Shown here piece by piece: positions 46,753-57,063 of a DNA stretch of 64,000 nt. This DNA comes from Paracoccus sediminicola (GTDB taxonomy: Bacteria > Pseudomonadota > Alphaproteobacteria > Rhodobacterales > Rhodobacteraceae), in NCBI RefSeq assembly GCF_027912835.1, contig NZ_CP115768.1, positions 1,736,001 to 1,800,000 of the forward strand, read 5' to 3'. The position numbers and the translations under genes are program-made. The notes beneath the pieces were generated by a model. It worked only from the letters and a program-made list of their open reading frames with translations. It made no database searches and was not told the DNA's origin. Every line of letters starts with the position of its first letter. Within the stretch, counting starts at the first letter, position 1.

Positions 46753-47883
46753 ATGACCGCAGCACCGGATTTCACGCTGGGCATCGAAGAGGAATATCTG
46801 CTGGTCAATGCCGAGACCGGCGATCTGGCCGAGGCGCCCGACGCGCTGATGGATGCCTGCAAGGCCGAGCTGGCCGATCAGGTCAGCCCTGAATTCCTGC
46901 GTTGCCAGATCGAGGTCGGCACGCCCGTCGCCGCCGACATCACCGAGGCACGAAACCAGCTTGCCCATCTGCGCCGCACCATTTCCCGCATCGCCGGGGA
47001 ATATGGGCTGGCCCCGATCTCGGCCTCGTGCCATCCCTATGCCGACTGGCGCGATCAGGAACAGACCGACAAGGCGCGCTATAACGAACTCGCCCGCGAT
47101 CTGGCCGCCACGGCGCAGCGGATGCTGATCTGCGGGATGCATGTCCATGTCGGGCTGGAAAGCCGGTCCATGCGCATCGACCTGATGAACCAGCTCAGCT
47201 ATTTCCTGCCGCATCTGCTGGCGCTTTCGACATCCAGCCCGTTCTGGCAAGGTCAGGATAGCGGGCTGGCCTCGTACCGGATGACGGTGTTCGACGGGAT
47301 GCCGCGCACCGGGCTGCCCTCCAAGATCACCAGCTGGGACGAATATGAACGCTCGGTCGCGGTGCTGACCGAGCTCGGCATCATCGAGGATGCCAGCAAG
47401 GTCTGGTGGGATCTGCGCCCTTCGTCGAAATTCCCGACGCTGGAAACCCGGATCTGCGACGCCTGCCCAAGGCTCGACGACACGATCGCCGTCGCCGCGC
47501 TGATCCAGGCGACGATGCGGATGCTGTGGAGATTGTCGCGCAGCAATGCCCGCTGGCGGCAATATGACAATTTTCTGCTGGGCGAGAATCGCTGGCGCGC
47601 CATCCGCTATGGCATCACTGAGGGGATGATCGATTTCGGCGCGCATGAAATCGTTCCATTCGAAAAGCTGGCCGAGGAGTGGCAGGGCCTGATCGCCCCG
47701 GATGTCGAAGCGCTTGGCAGCGGCGCGGCACTGCAATCGCTGAACAGGATCGTCAGCGGCGGCACCTCGGCCGAGCGGCAGCGGCGTTGTTTTCAGGACC
47801 GCAAGGCGGAAGGTGCCAGCGATGACGAGGCGCTGCGCGCGGTTGTCAGCTCACTGATCGAGGAATTCCGCGAAGGGCTGTAG
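46753..47883 (+). CDS. Carboxylate-amine ligase, YbdK/GCS2 type
   Basis: 376-residue ATP-dependent ligase of the glutamate-cysteine-ligase 2 family. LGIEEEYLLV (residues 9-18) holds the metal-binding glutamates, GMHVHVGL (about 126-133) and RPSSKFPTLETRICD the remaining active-site sequence. Family members show weak glutamate-cysteine ligase activity; the true substrate is unknown. Placed between mmsA and the valine acyl-CoA genes, 75 bases before the dehydrogenase on the same strand. Confidence 0.9.
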   Translation: MTAAPDFTLGIEEEYLLVNAETGDLAEAPDALMDACKAELADQVSPEFLRCQIEVGTPVAADITEARNQLAHLRRTISRIAGEYGLAPISASCHPYADWRDQEQTDKARYNELARDLAATAQRMLICGMHVHVGLESRSMRIDLMNQLSYFLPHLLALSTSSPFWQGQDSGLASYRMTVFDGMPRTGLPSKITSWDEYERSVAVLTELGIIEDASKVWWDLRPSSKFPTLETRICDACPRLDDTIAVAALIQATMRMLWRLSRSNARWRQYDNFLLGENRWRAIRYGITEGMIDFGAHEIVPFEKLAEEWQGLIAPDVEALGSGAALQSLNRIVSGGTSAERQRRCFQDRKAEGASDDEALRAVVSSLIEEFREGL

Positions 47884-47958
47884 CCGGGCGGGCTTGCAAT
47901 ACTGTCGTAAGATTCTCCAAATAAACGACTGTTCATTTCCGCGGAGGGAGGACCGGAC

Positions 47959-49104
47959 ATGGATTTCGCGCCAAGCGAGGAGCAGCAGGCGATTTTCGAC
48001 ATGGCGCGCGAATTCGGCGCCGAGCATATCGCCCCCTACGTAGAAGCCTGGGAAGAAGAGGGAACCATCCCGCGCGATCTCTGGCCCAAGCTGGCCGAAC
48101 TCGGGCTTGGCGGGATCTTTGTTTCCGAGGAACATGGCGGCTCGGCCCTGTCGCGGCTTGACGGAACGCTGATCTTCGAGGCGCTGTCCATGGCCTGCCC
48201 CTCGGTCGCCAGCTTCCTGTCGATCCACAACATGTGCGGCGGGATGATCGACAAATTCGGCTCTGACGAAGTGAAGGCGCGGTTCCTGCCCGATCTCTGC
48301 GCCATGAACAAGATCTGGTCTTATTGCCTGACCGAGCCCGGCTCCGGCTCGGACGCCGCCGCGTTGCGTAGCCGGGCCGAGCGGACGAATGAAGGTTTCC
48401 GCCTGAACGGGGCCAAGGCGTTCATCTCGGGCGGCGGCTATTCGGATTGCTATCTGACCATGATCCGCACCGGGGAAGATGGGCCGAAGGGCATCTCGAC
48501 CGTGGTGGTCGAAGATGGCAGCGACGGGCTCAGCTTCGGCGCGCCCGAACGCAAGATGGGCTGGAAGGCGCAGCCGACCGCAGTGGTGCAGTTCGATGAT
48601 TGTCTGGTGCCGCTCGATAACCAGATCGGCGAGGATGGGCGCGGCTTTTCCTATGCGATGGCAGGGCTTGATGGCGGGCGGCTGAACATCTCGGCGGCGG
48701 CGCTTGGTGGCGCGCAGGCGGCGCTCGACCGGACGGTGGCCTATATGGCCGAACGCAAGGCTTTCGGCAAAACGCTCGATCAGTTCCAGGCGCTGCAATT
48801 TCGGCTGGCCGAGATGGAAACCGCGCTGCAATCGTCGCGCATCTTCCTGCGCCAGGCTGCGTGGAAACTGGATCAGGGCGCGTCCGATGCGACGAAATTC
48901 TGCGCCATGGCCAAGCTGCATGTCACCGACCGCGCCTTTGAGGTGGCCAATCAGTGCCTGCAACTGCATGGTGGCTATGGCTATCTTGCCGATTACGGGA
49001 TCGAAAAGATCGTGCGCGACCTGCGCGTGCATCAGATCCTTGAAGGCACCAACGAAATCATGCGGCTGATCGTCAGCCGCGCATTGCTGGCAGAGGCACG
49101 CTGA
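47959..49104 (+). CDS. Acyl-CoA dehydrogenase, probably isobutyryl-CoA
   Basis: FAD enzyme of 381 residues. CLTEPGSGSDAAAL FAD-binding region, catalytic Glu in QILEGTNEIMRLIV near the C-terminus, QLHGGYGYL. The neighbours HIBCH and mmsB indicate the valine step isobutyryl-CoA to methacrylyl-CoA. Stop overlaps the next start by one base (TGATG). AGGGAGGA ribosome site. A possible palindrome lies upstream (see findings). Confidence 0.92.
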   Translation: MDFAPSEEQQAIFDMAREFGAEHIAPYVEAWEEEGTIPRDLWPKLAELGLGGIFVSEEHGGSALSRLDGTLIFEALSMACPSVASFLSIHNMCGGMIDKFGSDEVKARFLPDLCAMNKIWSYCLTEPGSGSDAAALRSRAERTNEGFRLNGAKAFISGGGYSDCYLTMIRTGEDGPKGISTVVVEDGSDGLSFGAPERKMGWKAQPTAVVQFDDCLVPLDNQIGEDGRGFSYAMAGLDGGRLNISAAALGGAQAALDRTVAYMAERKAFGKTLDQFQALQFRLAEMETALQSSRIFLRQAAWKLDQGASDATKFCAMAKLHVTDRAFEVANQCLQLHGGYGYLADYGIEKIVRDLRVHQILEGTNEIMRLIVSRALLAEAR

Positions 49105-50102
49105 TGGCAGAGATGGAGATCCGCAGGGACCGCCGTGCGGGACGGATGACCTTTAACCGGCCAAAGGCGCTGAACGCTCTGAGCCACGAGATGGTGAAAG
49201 AGATTCATGCCGCGCTGGACGAGTGGCGCGACGACCCCGAGGTAGCGCTGGTCATCATCGACGCCGAGGGTGGTAAGGCATTCTGCGCGGGCGGCGATAT
49301 CGGCGCGGTCTATCGCGCCGGGCTGGCGGGCGATCATGCCGAGGGACAGCAGTTCTTCTTCGACGAGTATCGGATGAATGCGGCGATAGACGCCTACCCG
49401 AAACCCATCGTCGCCTTTATGCAAGGCTTCGTAATGGGCGGGGGCGTCGGGGTTGGCGGCCATGCCAGCCACCGCGTCGTCGGTGACACGACCCGCATCG
49501 CCATGCCGGAATCGGGGATCGGGCTGATCCCGGATGTGGGCGGTTCGTTTCTTCTGGGTCACGCGCCGGGACGGATTGGCGAATATCTGATGATGACCGC
49601 TGACCGGATGGATGCAGGCGACGCGCTGCATGCCGGTTTCGCGGATTTCTTTATCCCCGAACCCGAGTGGCCGAACCTGATCGACCGGCTTGCCGAGACC
49701 GGCGATGTCTCGACGCTGAAAGGCCAGCCCGCGCCCGCATCGCGGCTGGCCGAGGCGGATCTCACGGCCTTCGAGGGCGATAGCCTGGCCGAGATCATCT
49801 CGTCTCTTGAGGCGCAGGGCAATGACGCGGCGCTCAAGCCGATCCGCCGCAACTCTCCTCTCTCCATGGAAGCCGGGCTCAGGCTGGTGCGCGCGGCGCG
49901 TGAGGACGGTGATGTGAAGGACAGCCTTGCCCGCGAATATCGCTTTACCCACCGCGCGACCGAATATGGCGATTTCATCGAGGGTGTGCGCGCCCAGATC
50001 ATCGACAAGGACCGCAATCCGAACTGGACGGCCGAGGCCTCGCCACAGGCGGTGGACCGGATGCTGGCCCCGCTCGGACCGGATGAGCTGCATTTCGACT
50101 GA
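49104..50102 (+). CDS. 3-Hydroxyisobutyryl-CoA hydrolase
   Basis: Crotonase-superfamily hydrolase of 332 residues that frees 3-hydroxyisobutyrate in valine degradation. FCAGGDIGAVY and MGGGVGVGGHASHRV form the oxyanion region; MPESGIGLIPDVGGS holds the catalytic Glu. The C-terminal EYRFTHRATEYGDFIEGVRA and IDKDRNPNW distinguish HIBCH from enoyl-CoA hydratases. Coupled to the dehydrogenase by a TGATG overlap; mmsB follows 36 bases later. Confidence 0.93.
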   Translation: MAEMEIRRDRRAGRMTFNRPKALNALSHEMVKEIHAALDEWRDDPEVALVIIDAEGGKAFCAGGDIGAVYRAGLAGDHAEGQQFFFDEYRMNAAIDAYPKPIVAFMQGFVMGGGVGVGGHASHRVVGDTTRIAMPESGIGLIPDVGGSFLLGHAPGRIGEYLMMTADRMDAGDALHAGFADFFIPEPEWPNLIDRLAETGDVSTLKGQPAPASRLAEADLTAFEGDSLAEIISSLEAQGNDAALKPIRRNSPLSMEAGLRLVRAAREDGDVKDSLAREYRFTHRATEYGDFIEGVRAQIIDKDRNPNWTAEASPQAVDRMLAPLGPDELHFD

Positions 50103-50138
50103 GTGCCAAAGCGCGCCAGGACAGGGGAGGAGACGAAG

Positions 50139-51014
50139 ATGAAGATCGGATTTATCGGACTCGGCAATATGGGGATGCCGATGGCGATCAACCTGGCCGA
50201 GGCCGGGCACGAGGTGACGGGCTTCGATGTGCAGGCCGAACCGCAGGCACCGTTGACCCAAGCTGGCAGCGCAGAAGAGGCGGCGCGGGATGCCGATGTC
50301 GTCATCACCATGCTGCCCAATGGTCAGATCCTGCGCGAGGTGGCGGGCAAGATCATCCCGGCCATGCGGCAGGGCGCGGTGTTCTGCGATTGCTCGACGG
50401 TGGATGTGGACAGCGCCCGCGCCGTCGCCGAACAGGCCCGAGAGGCCGGGCTTGGCGCGCTTGACGCGCCGGTCTCGGGCGGGATTACCGGCGCTTCGGG
50501 CGGAACGCTGACCTTCATGGTCGGCGGCGATGCCGAAGCGTTCGCGACCGTGGAGCCGCTTTTCGAGATCATGGGACAGAAGGCCGTGCATTGCGGCGAA
50601 TCCGGTGCCGGTCAGGCGGCGAAGATCTGCAACAACATGATCCTCGGCGCGACGATGATCGTCACCTGCGAGGCCTTTGCGCTGGCCGACAAGCTCGGGC
50701 TCGACCGCCAGAAAATGTTCGACGTGGTCTCGACCTCCTCGGGCTATAGCTGGTCGATGAACGCCTATTGCCCGGCCCCCGGTATCGGTCCGCAATCGCC
50801 CGCCGATAACGGCTACAAGCCCGGTTTTGCCGCCGACCTCATGCTGAAGGATCTGCGCCTCGCGCAACAGGCCGCAGAGAGCGCCGATGCGGATACGCCG
50901 ATTGGTGCGCTTGCCTTGCAGCTTTACGACCGCTTCGTGACGCAGGAAGACGGGGCGGGAAAGGATTTCTCGGCAATGCTTCCACGGTTCGAAACCAGAG
51001 GTCATGGCGGCTGA
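50139..51014 (+). CDS. mmsB: 3-Hydroxyisobutyrate dehydrogenase
   Basis: Oxidises 3-hydroxyisobutyrate to methylmalonate semialdehyde, the MmsA substrate. 291 residues. NAD motif GFIGLGNMGMPMAINL (residues 4-19), substrate loop DAPVSGGITGASGGTL, catalytic Lys in GAGQAAKICNNM. ATG 50139 follows AGGGGAGGAGACGA. Last gene of the acyl-CoA dehydrogenase-HIBCH-mmsB operon. Confidence 0.95.
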   Translation: MKIGFIGLGNMGMPMAINLAEAGHEVTGFDVQAEPQAPLTQAGSAEEAARDADVVITMLPNGQILREVAGKIIPAMRQGAVFCDCSTVDVDSARAVAEQAREAGLGALDAPVSGGITGASGGTLTFMVGGDAEAFATVEPLFEIMGQKAVHCGESGAGQAAKICNNMILGATMIVTCEAFALADKLGLDRQKMFDVVSTSSGYSWSMNAYCPAPGIGPQSPADNGYKPGFAADLMLKDLRLAQQAAESADADTPIGALALQLYDRFVTQEDGAGKDFSAMLPRFETRGHGG

Positions 51015-51105
51015 CAAAATTGCGACATGTTTCGATGGTTTCTGCGGGAACCTAATCGGACGATCTGACGTTTCCCAAAATCAAGACCAAGAATCCGAGC
51101 AGATC

Positions 51106-51396
51106 GTGACCTTCAGAAGAAAGATCTCAGTGCTTGTCGCAGGCGCGGCGATGATGACATCAGCGCTCGCCTATGCCGGGCGGAACGAGGATGGCAAGCC
51201 GCGCGACATCGTCGAAGTTGGCGATGTGATCAGCGGCGATCGGCTGCATATCGTGACGTCGCCGGGCCGCTATGGTCTCGGACCCGAGTTGCCGGGCAGC
51301 GACTATGCGGTGGTCGATAATCTCCTGATCCGCATCGATGACGGCAGCCACGAGGTTCAGTCGATCATCCGCGAAGTGAGGGGCATTCTCGACTGA
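51106..51396 (+). CDS. Small exported protein, RcnB-like pattern
   Basis: 96 residues from GTG 51106: signal peptide (cleavage after about Ala24, ALAYAGRNE), then a compact domain with VGDVISGDRLHIVTSPGRYGLGPELPG, seen in pieces, and YAVVDNLLIRIDD. The 'D.ii..PgrYGL....G..Y..v...l..id' pattern recalls small periplasmic RcnB/DUF-type proteins. Function unknown. No strong ribosome site; an earlier in-frame start near 51004 would overlap mmsB and gives no better N-terminus. Confidence 0.7.
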   Translation: MTFRRKISVLVAGAAMMTSALAYAGRNEDGKPRDIVEVGDVISGDRLHIVTSPGRYGLGPELPGSDYAVVDNLLIRIDDGSHEVQSIIREVRGILD

Positions 51397-51403
51397 TCGG
51401 CAC

Positions 51404-53044
51404 TCAGCCGATCAGCGACCGCGCCGCATCGCGCGCCGCCTTGGTGACCTGCTCTCCGGACAGCATCCGGGCAATTTCGTCTACCCGTTCATCCGCGCTC
51501 AGCGACACGACATTGCTCGTGGTCATATCGCCCTCGACCTGTTTGGCGACGCGGAAATGCGTGCTGCCAAGTGCTGCGACCTGGGGTGAGTGGGTGACGA
51601 CCAGCACCTGAGCGGTTTCCGACAGCCGGGCGAGCCTGCGCCCCACCGCATCCGCCGTCGCACCGCCAACCCCTCGGTCGATCTCGTCAAAGATCAGGGT
51701 CAGCGCGTCATTGCCGCGCGCAAGGCTGACTTTCAGCGCCAACAGGAAGCGCGACAACTCACCGCCCGAGGCGATCTTGTCCAGCGGACCGGCCGGTGCG
51801 CCGGGGTTGGTCGCGACGGTAAACGCCACCGCGTCGCGGCCCTCCGGTCCGGGCTCGGCCTCGCTCAGCCGGGTTTCGAACACGGCACGTTCCATCTTCA
51901 GCGGCGCAAGCTCGGCGGTCATGGCGGCGTCGAGCCGCCCCGCCGCCGCCGCGCGTTCCGCGCGGAGCGCCTCTGCGGCCTTGTCATAGCCGGCATCGGC
52001 GGCGCTGAGCTCGTTGCGCAACCGGGACAGATCTTCTTCGCCCGCGTCCAGCACCTCAAGCCGGCTGCGCAGCGTCTCGGCCAGCCCTGCCAGATCGTCC
52101 GGCGCGGTGTCATGCTTTCGGGCGAGAGCGCGGAGCGCAAAGAGCCGCTCTTCGGTCGCTTCCAACTCATGCGGATCGAAGCGCATTTCGCGCAGCGCAT
52201 CGTCGACTCCGGTGGTCGCCTCGCCCAGTTCGATCAGGGCGCGGGACAGCGCGTTGATCGCCTCGTCCAGTCGCCCCCCGGCCTTGTCAGCGGCGCCTTC
52301 CAGCCAGCGATTGGCGTCGAGGATCGCACCCTCTGCCCCGTCCGGCCCGAGCGCCTGCGCCGCGCGGGTCACGTCGTCGCGAATGCGCTCGGCGCCCTGC
52401 ATCATGCGGCGGGCGGCATCCAGTGTCTCATCCTCTCCGGGTTCAGGCGCGAAATCATCCAGCTCGGCAACCGCATGGCGCAGGAAATCCTCCTCCTTGC
52501 GCGCCTCTTCCAGCCGCGCCTCGGCTTGCGCAAGCGCGCGTGCCGCATCGCGCCGCGCTGCCCATGCGGCGCGAATGGGTGACAGATCAAGCGCGGCGAA
52601 GGCGTCCAGCAAATGCCGATGCCCGCGCGGGTTCAGCAAACCGCGATCATCATGCTGTCCGTGCAGTTCGACCAGGGTTTCAGAGAGCGCGCGCAGCACC
52701 TCGCCCGAAGCGCGCCGGTCGTTGATCCACGCGGTCTTGCGGCCTTCGCGGCTGTTGACGCGGCGCAGGATAAGCTCTTCCCCGACCTCTATCCCGGCCT
52801 CTTCCAGCACGGCGCGGCCCGGATGCCCTTCGGGCAGATCGAACACCGCCGTCACCTCGCCCTGTTCGGCACCGCTGCGAACCAGCTCGGCCCGGCCGCG
52901 CCAGCCGAGCACGAAGCCGAGGCAATCGAGCAGGATCGACTTGCCTGCACCGGTCTCGCCGGTCAGGACGTTCAGACCCGGCCCGAAATCCAGTTCGAGC
53001 CGGTCGATCAAAAGCATGTCGCGGATATGAAGTTCGCGCAGCAT
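51404..53044 (-). CDS. recN: DNA repair protein RecN
   Basis: SMC-like ATPase for double-strand break repair. 546 residues. Walker A LTGETGAGKSILLD (about 27-40), long central coiled coil (Arg/Glu/Ala-rich, about 160-360), and the C-terminal ATPase half with ASGGELSRFLLALK (ABC signature) and LIFDEIDRGVGG (Walker B). ATG at 53042-53044 begins MLRELHIRDMLLIDRLEL, the family start. No LexA box recognised in the short gap to bamD. Confidence 0.94.
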   Translation of the reverse strand: MLRELHIRDMLLIDRLELDFGPGLNVLTGETGAGKSILLDCLGFVLGWRGRAELVRSGAEQGEVTAVFDLPEGHPGRAVLEEAGIEVGEELILRRVNSREGRKTAWINDRRASGEVLRALSETLVELHGQHDDRGLLNPRGHRHLLDAFAALDLSPIRAAWAARRDAARALAQAEARLEEARKEEDFLRHAVAELDDFAPEPGEDETLDAARRMMQGAERIRDDVTRAAQALGPDGAEGAILDANRWLEGAADKAGGRLDEAINALSRALIELGEATTGVDDALREMRFDPHELEATEERLFALRALARKHDTAPDDLAGLAETLRSRLEVLDAGEEDLSRLRNELSAADAGYDKAAEALRAERAAAAGRLDAAMTAELAPLKMERAVFETRLSEAEPGPEGRDAVAFTVATNPGAPAGPLDKIASGGELSRFLLALKVSLARGNDALTLIFDEIDRGVGGATADAVGRRLARLSETAQVLVVTHSPQVAALGSTHFRVAKQVEGDMTTSNVVSLSADERVDEIARMLSGEQVTKAARDAARSLIG

Positions 53045-53078
53045 CGCCCCACCCCGGAGGGTGCGCTTTAGCGCACCA

Positions 53079-53924
53079 TTACAGCCATTTGCCCTGGATG
53101 ACCTGCCGATAGACATTGGTCAGCCAGCTATTGCCCTGCGCCGTCGCGGTCAGGCCGCGTCCGCGAAGCTGAGCATAGGCATCCTGATAGAAGGGCGAGG
53201 ACTGGAAGTTATATCCCAGGATCGCGCCCGCCGTCTGCGCCTCATCGGTGAGGCCAAGCGCCAGATAGGCCTCCACCAACCGCATCAGCGCCTCGGGCGT
53301 GTGGGTGGTGGTCTGGAAATCCTCGACCACGACGCGGAAGCGGTTGATCGAGGCCGCATAATGGCCGCGCTTGAGGTAATATCGCCCGATCTCCATCTCT
53401 TTGCCGGCGAGATGGTCAAAGGCGAGGTCGAATTTCAGGATCGAGCTGCGCGCATATTCGGTGTCGGGATATTCCTCGATCACCTCGCGCAACGCCTGAA
53501 GCGCCTGGAAGGTCAGGCCCTGGTCGCGCCCGATCTCGTCGATCTGGTCGTAATAGGACAGCGCCAGCAGATATTTCGCGTAGGCCGCGTCATCGTCGCC
53601 GGGATAGGTGTCGATGAAACGCTGCGCTGCGCCGCGCGCCTCTTCATATTGCTTGTCGCGGTGATAGCCATAGGCCTGCATGATCAGCGCGCGCTTGGCC
53701 CATTGGGAATAGGGGTAAAGCCGCTCGATCTCCGAGAAATAATAGACCGCTGCATCGGGGTCGCGATTGTTTTCCAGCTCGTATTCGCCGCGGCGATAGA
53801 TTTCTTCGGCGGTGAAACTGTCGACTGGGATACGCTCGCTTGAGCCGCTTCCACCGCAGCTTGCCAGTACCGAGCCCGCCAGAGCCATTGCCAAAAGGGT
53901 TTTGGACGAAACGAAGCGGACCAT
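53079..53924 (-). CDS. bamD: Outer-membrane assembly lipoprotein BamD
   Basis: Essential component of the BAM complex. 281 residues. Lipoprotein signal with lipobox LASC (Cys23), then about five TPR repeats (RRGEYELENNRDPDAAVYYF onward). The tail AQGNSWLTNVYRQVIQGKWL is typical of the alphaproteobacterial forms. Between lpxC and recN, the usual Rhodobacteraceae position. A 140-base gap separates it from lpxC. Confidence 0.95.
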   Translation of the reverse strand: MVRFVSSKTLLAMALAGSVLASCGGSGSSERIPVDSFTAEEIYRRGEYELENNRDPDAAVYYFSEIERLYPYSQWAKRALIMQAYGYHRDKQYEEARGAAQRFIDTYPGDDDAAYAKYLLALSYYDQIDEIGRDQGLTFQALQALREVIEEYPDTEYARSSILKFDLAFDHLAGKEMEIGRYYLKRGHYAASINRFRVVVEDFQTTTHTPEALMRLVEAYLALGLTDEAQTAGAILGYNFQSSPFYQDAYAQLRGRGLTATAQGNSWLTNVYRQVIQGKWL

Positions 53925-54064
53925 TGGAACCTGCCTGTCAGAACTTACGCGCCGGGGACGAGTCGGGCCCGTCTTCGCGGCCCGGTCGTCCTAGCACAGA
54001 ACATCAGGGGGCGCAAAATGGCAATGTAGTGATTTTCCCGGCACTTGCGCGCCGTGGTAAATGC

Positions 54065-55003
54065 TCACGCAACGGCAATCAGGGCCGGTGCGTTGACCGG
54101 GCCATAGGCAGCAACGCCGGCGCCCGGAAGCCGGCATTCAAGCTCCGACGGGCAGGTCACCCACTCCCAGGCATCAGGGTCCGAAAACAGCGCGCGAAGC
54201 AGCTTGTTGGTCATCGCGTGGCCAGCCCGGTTGCCCGAATAACGGGCCAGAAGCGGCGCACCGGCCAAGGCCAGATCGCCCATCGCGTCGAGCATCTTGT
54301 GACGCACCGCCTCATCGGCATGGCGCAACCCGCCGGGCGACAGCACCTTGTCGCCATCGACCACGACCGCGTTCAGATAGGTGCCGCCAAGCGCCAGCCC
54401 GTTTTCGCGCATCACATCGACATCGGATTGACGGCAGAAGGTGCGGCTGTCCATCAACTCGCGCACGAACGCGCCATTGGCCATGTCGAGCGCCTTGTCC
54501 TGGCGACCGATCGCGGCGTCGGCGAATTCGATATGAAAGTCGATCTCCAGATGATCGGCCGGTTCAAGACGGGCGACAGCCAGACCCTCGCGCACCTCGA
54601 CCGGGCGTTTCAGCCGGATCGCGCGCTGCGGCGCATCCTGGGTGCGGATGCCGGCGCCAAGGATGCCCGACACGAACTCCGCCGACGAGCCGTCGAGGAT
54701 CGGAACTTCGCCCGCGTCGATGCGGATCAGCGCGTTCTGGATGCCGGTGCCGGCAAGCGCCGCCATGATATGTTCGATGGTCGAGACCCGCGCCCCGCCC
54801 TCATTCTCGATCAGCGTGCAGAGTTTCGAGGGCACGACACGGTCCCACTGCGCCGGGATCCGGTTCTCACCCATCGGCAGGTCGCTGCGCTCGAAGACGA
54901 TGCCGTGATCGGCCGGCGCAGGCAGGATCCCCATGCGCGCCTTGACGCCGGAGTGAAGCCCGACGCCCCGAAACTCTGCCGCTTTCGCAATGGTTGCCTG
55001 CAT
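54065..55003 (-). CDS. lpxC: UDP-3-O-acyl-N-acetylglucosamine deacetylase
   Basis: First committed step of lipid A synthesis. 312 residues. Zinc-site motifs: STIEHIMAAL (His near residue 79), HKMLDAMGDLAL (His and Asp) and GHAMTNKLLRAL (catalytic His). Start MQATIAKAAEFRGVGLHSG fits the family; in-frame ATGs further upstream are possible. The ftsZ terminator lies just upstream, so lpxC is probably transcribed partly on its own. Confidence 0.95.
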   Translation of the reverse strand: MQATIAKAAEFRGVGLHSGVKARMGILPAPADHGIVFERSDLPMGENRIPAQWDRVVPSKLCTLIENEGGARVSTIEHIMAALAGTGIQNALIRIDAGEVPILDGSSAEFVSGILGAGIRTQDAPQRAIRLKRPVEVREGLAVARLEPADHLEIDFHIEFADAAIGRQDKALDMANGAFVRELMDSRTFCRQSDVDVMRENGLALGGTYLNAVVVDGDKVLSPGGLRHADEAVRHKMLDAMGDLALAGAPLLARYSGNRAGHAMTNKLLRALFSDPDAWEWVTCPSELECRLPGAGVAAYGPVNAPALIAVA

Positions 55004-55160
55004 GGTTCTGCCCGTATTCTTTTTGCCGCGGGACATTCGCTTGCCCGCAAGACTGGAATTAGGTGCGGCAGCAGGTCTACTCAACTAACGTTTTGTGACT
55101 CTCTGTAACAAAGCCCTCGGCGAAAATCGCGGGTTTTCCGTATATTGCGGGCCGGACGGC

Positions 55161-55187
55161 AAAAGGGCCCCCATCTGGAGGCCCTTT
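55161..55187 (-). terminator. ftsZ terminator
   Basis: Minus-strand hairpin AAAGGGCC/GGCCCTTT (55162-55169 with 55180-55187) containing a small inner CCA/TGG stem, followed on that strand by T4. Confidence 0.85.
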
Positions 55188-55236
55188 GCGGAGCATTGTC
55201 TGACGCATCCGTGAATGCGTCGTGTCGGTTTCGCGA

Positions 55237-56841
<1,605 letters not shown>

Positions 56842-57063
56842 GGTTTCCGCCTGTTGTTTTGACTGCGACCTGGGTCTCGCGCCCGGTCGAATCCCCCGTA
56901 TTCCTAAAACTCTACCCAAGAGAGGGCCGAGCGTCACCCGAAAAACACGGTTCAGACGCAAAATCTTGTGGGCAAGTCATATGCTTCCGGCGTTATCTTG
57001 CCGACACCGCAGGATATAGGGGCGACGCCCGCCATCCCTACTATCAATGATTTCAGACGCCTG

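Noticed and set aside
49032..51017. 661-codon minus-strand open frame
   Set aside because: Antisense to the HIBCH and mmsB genes, which have full family motifs.
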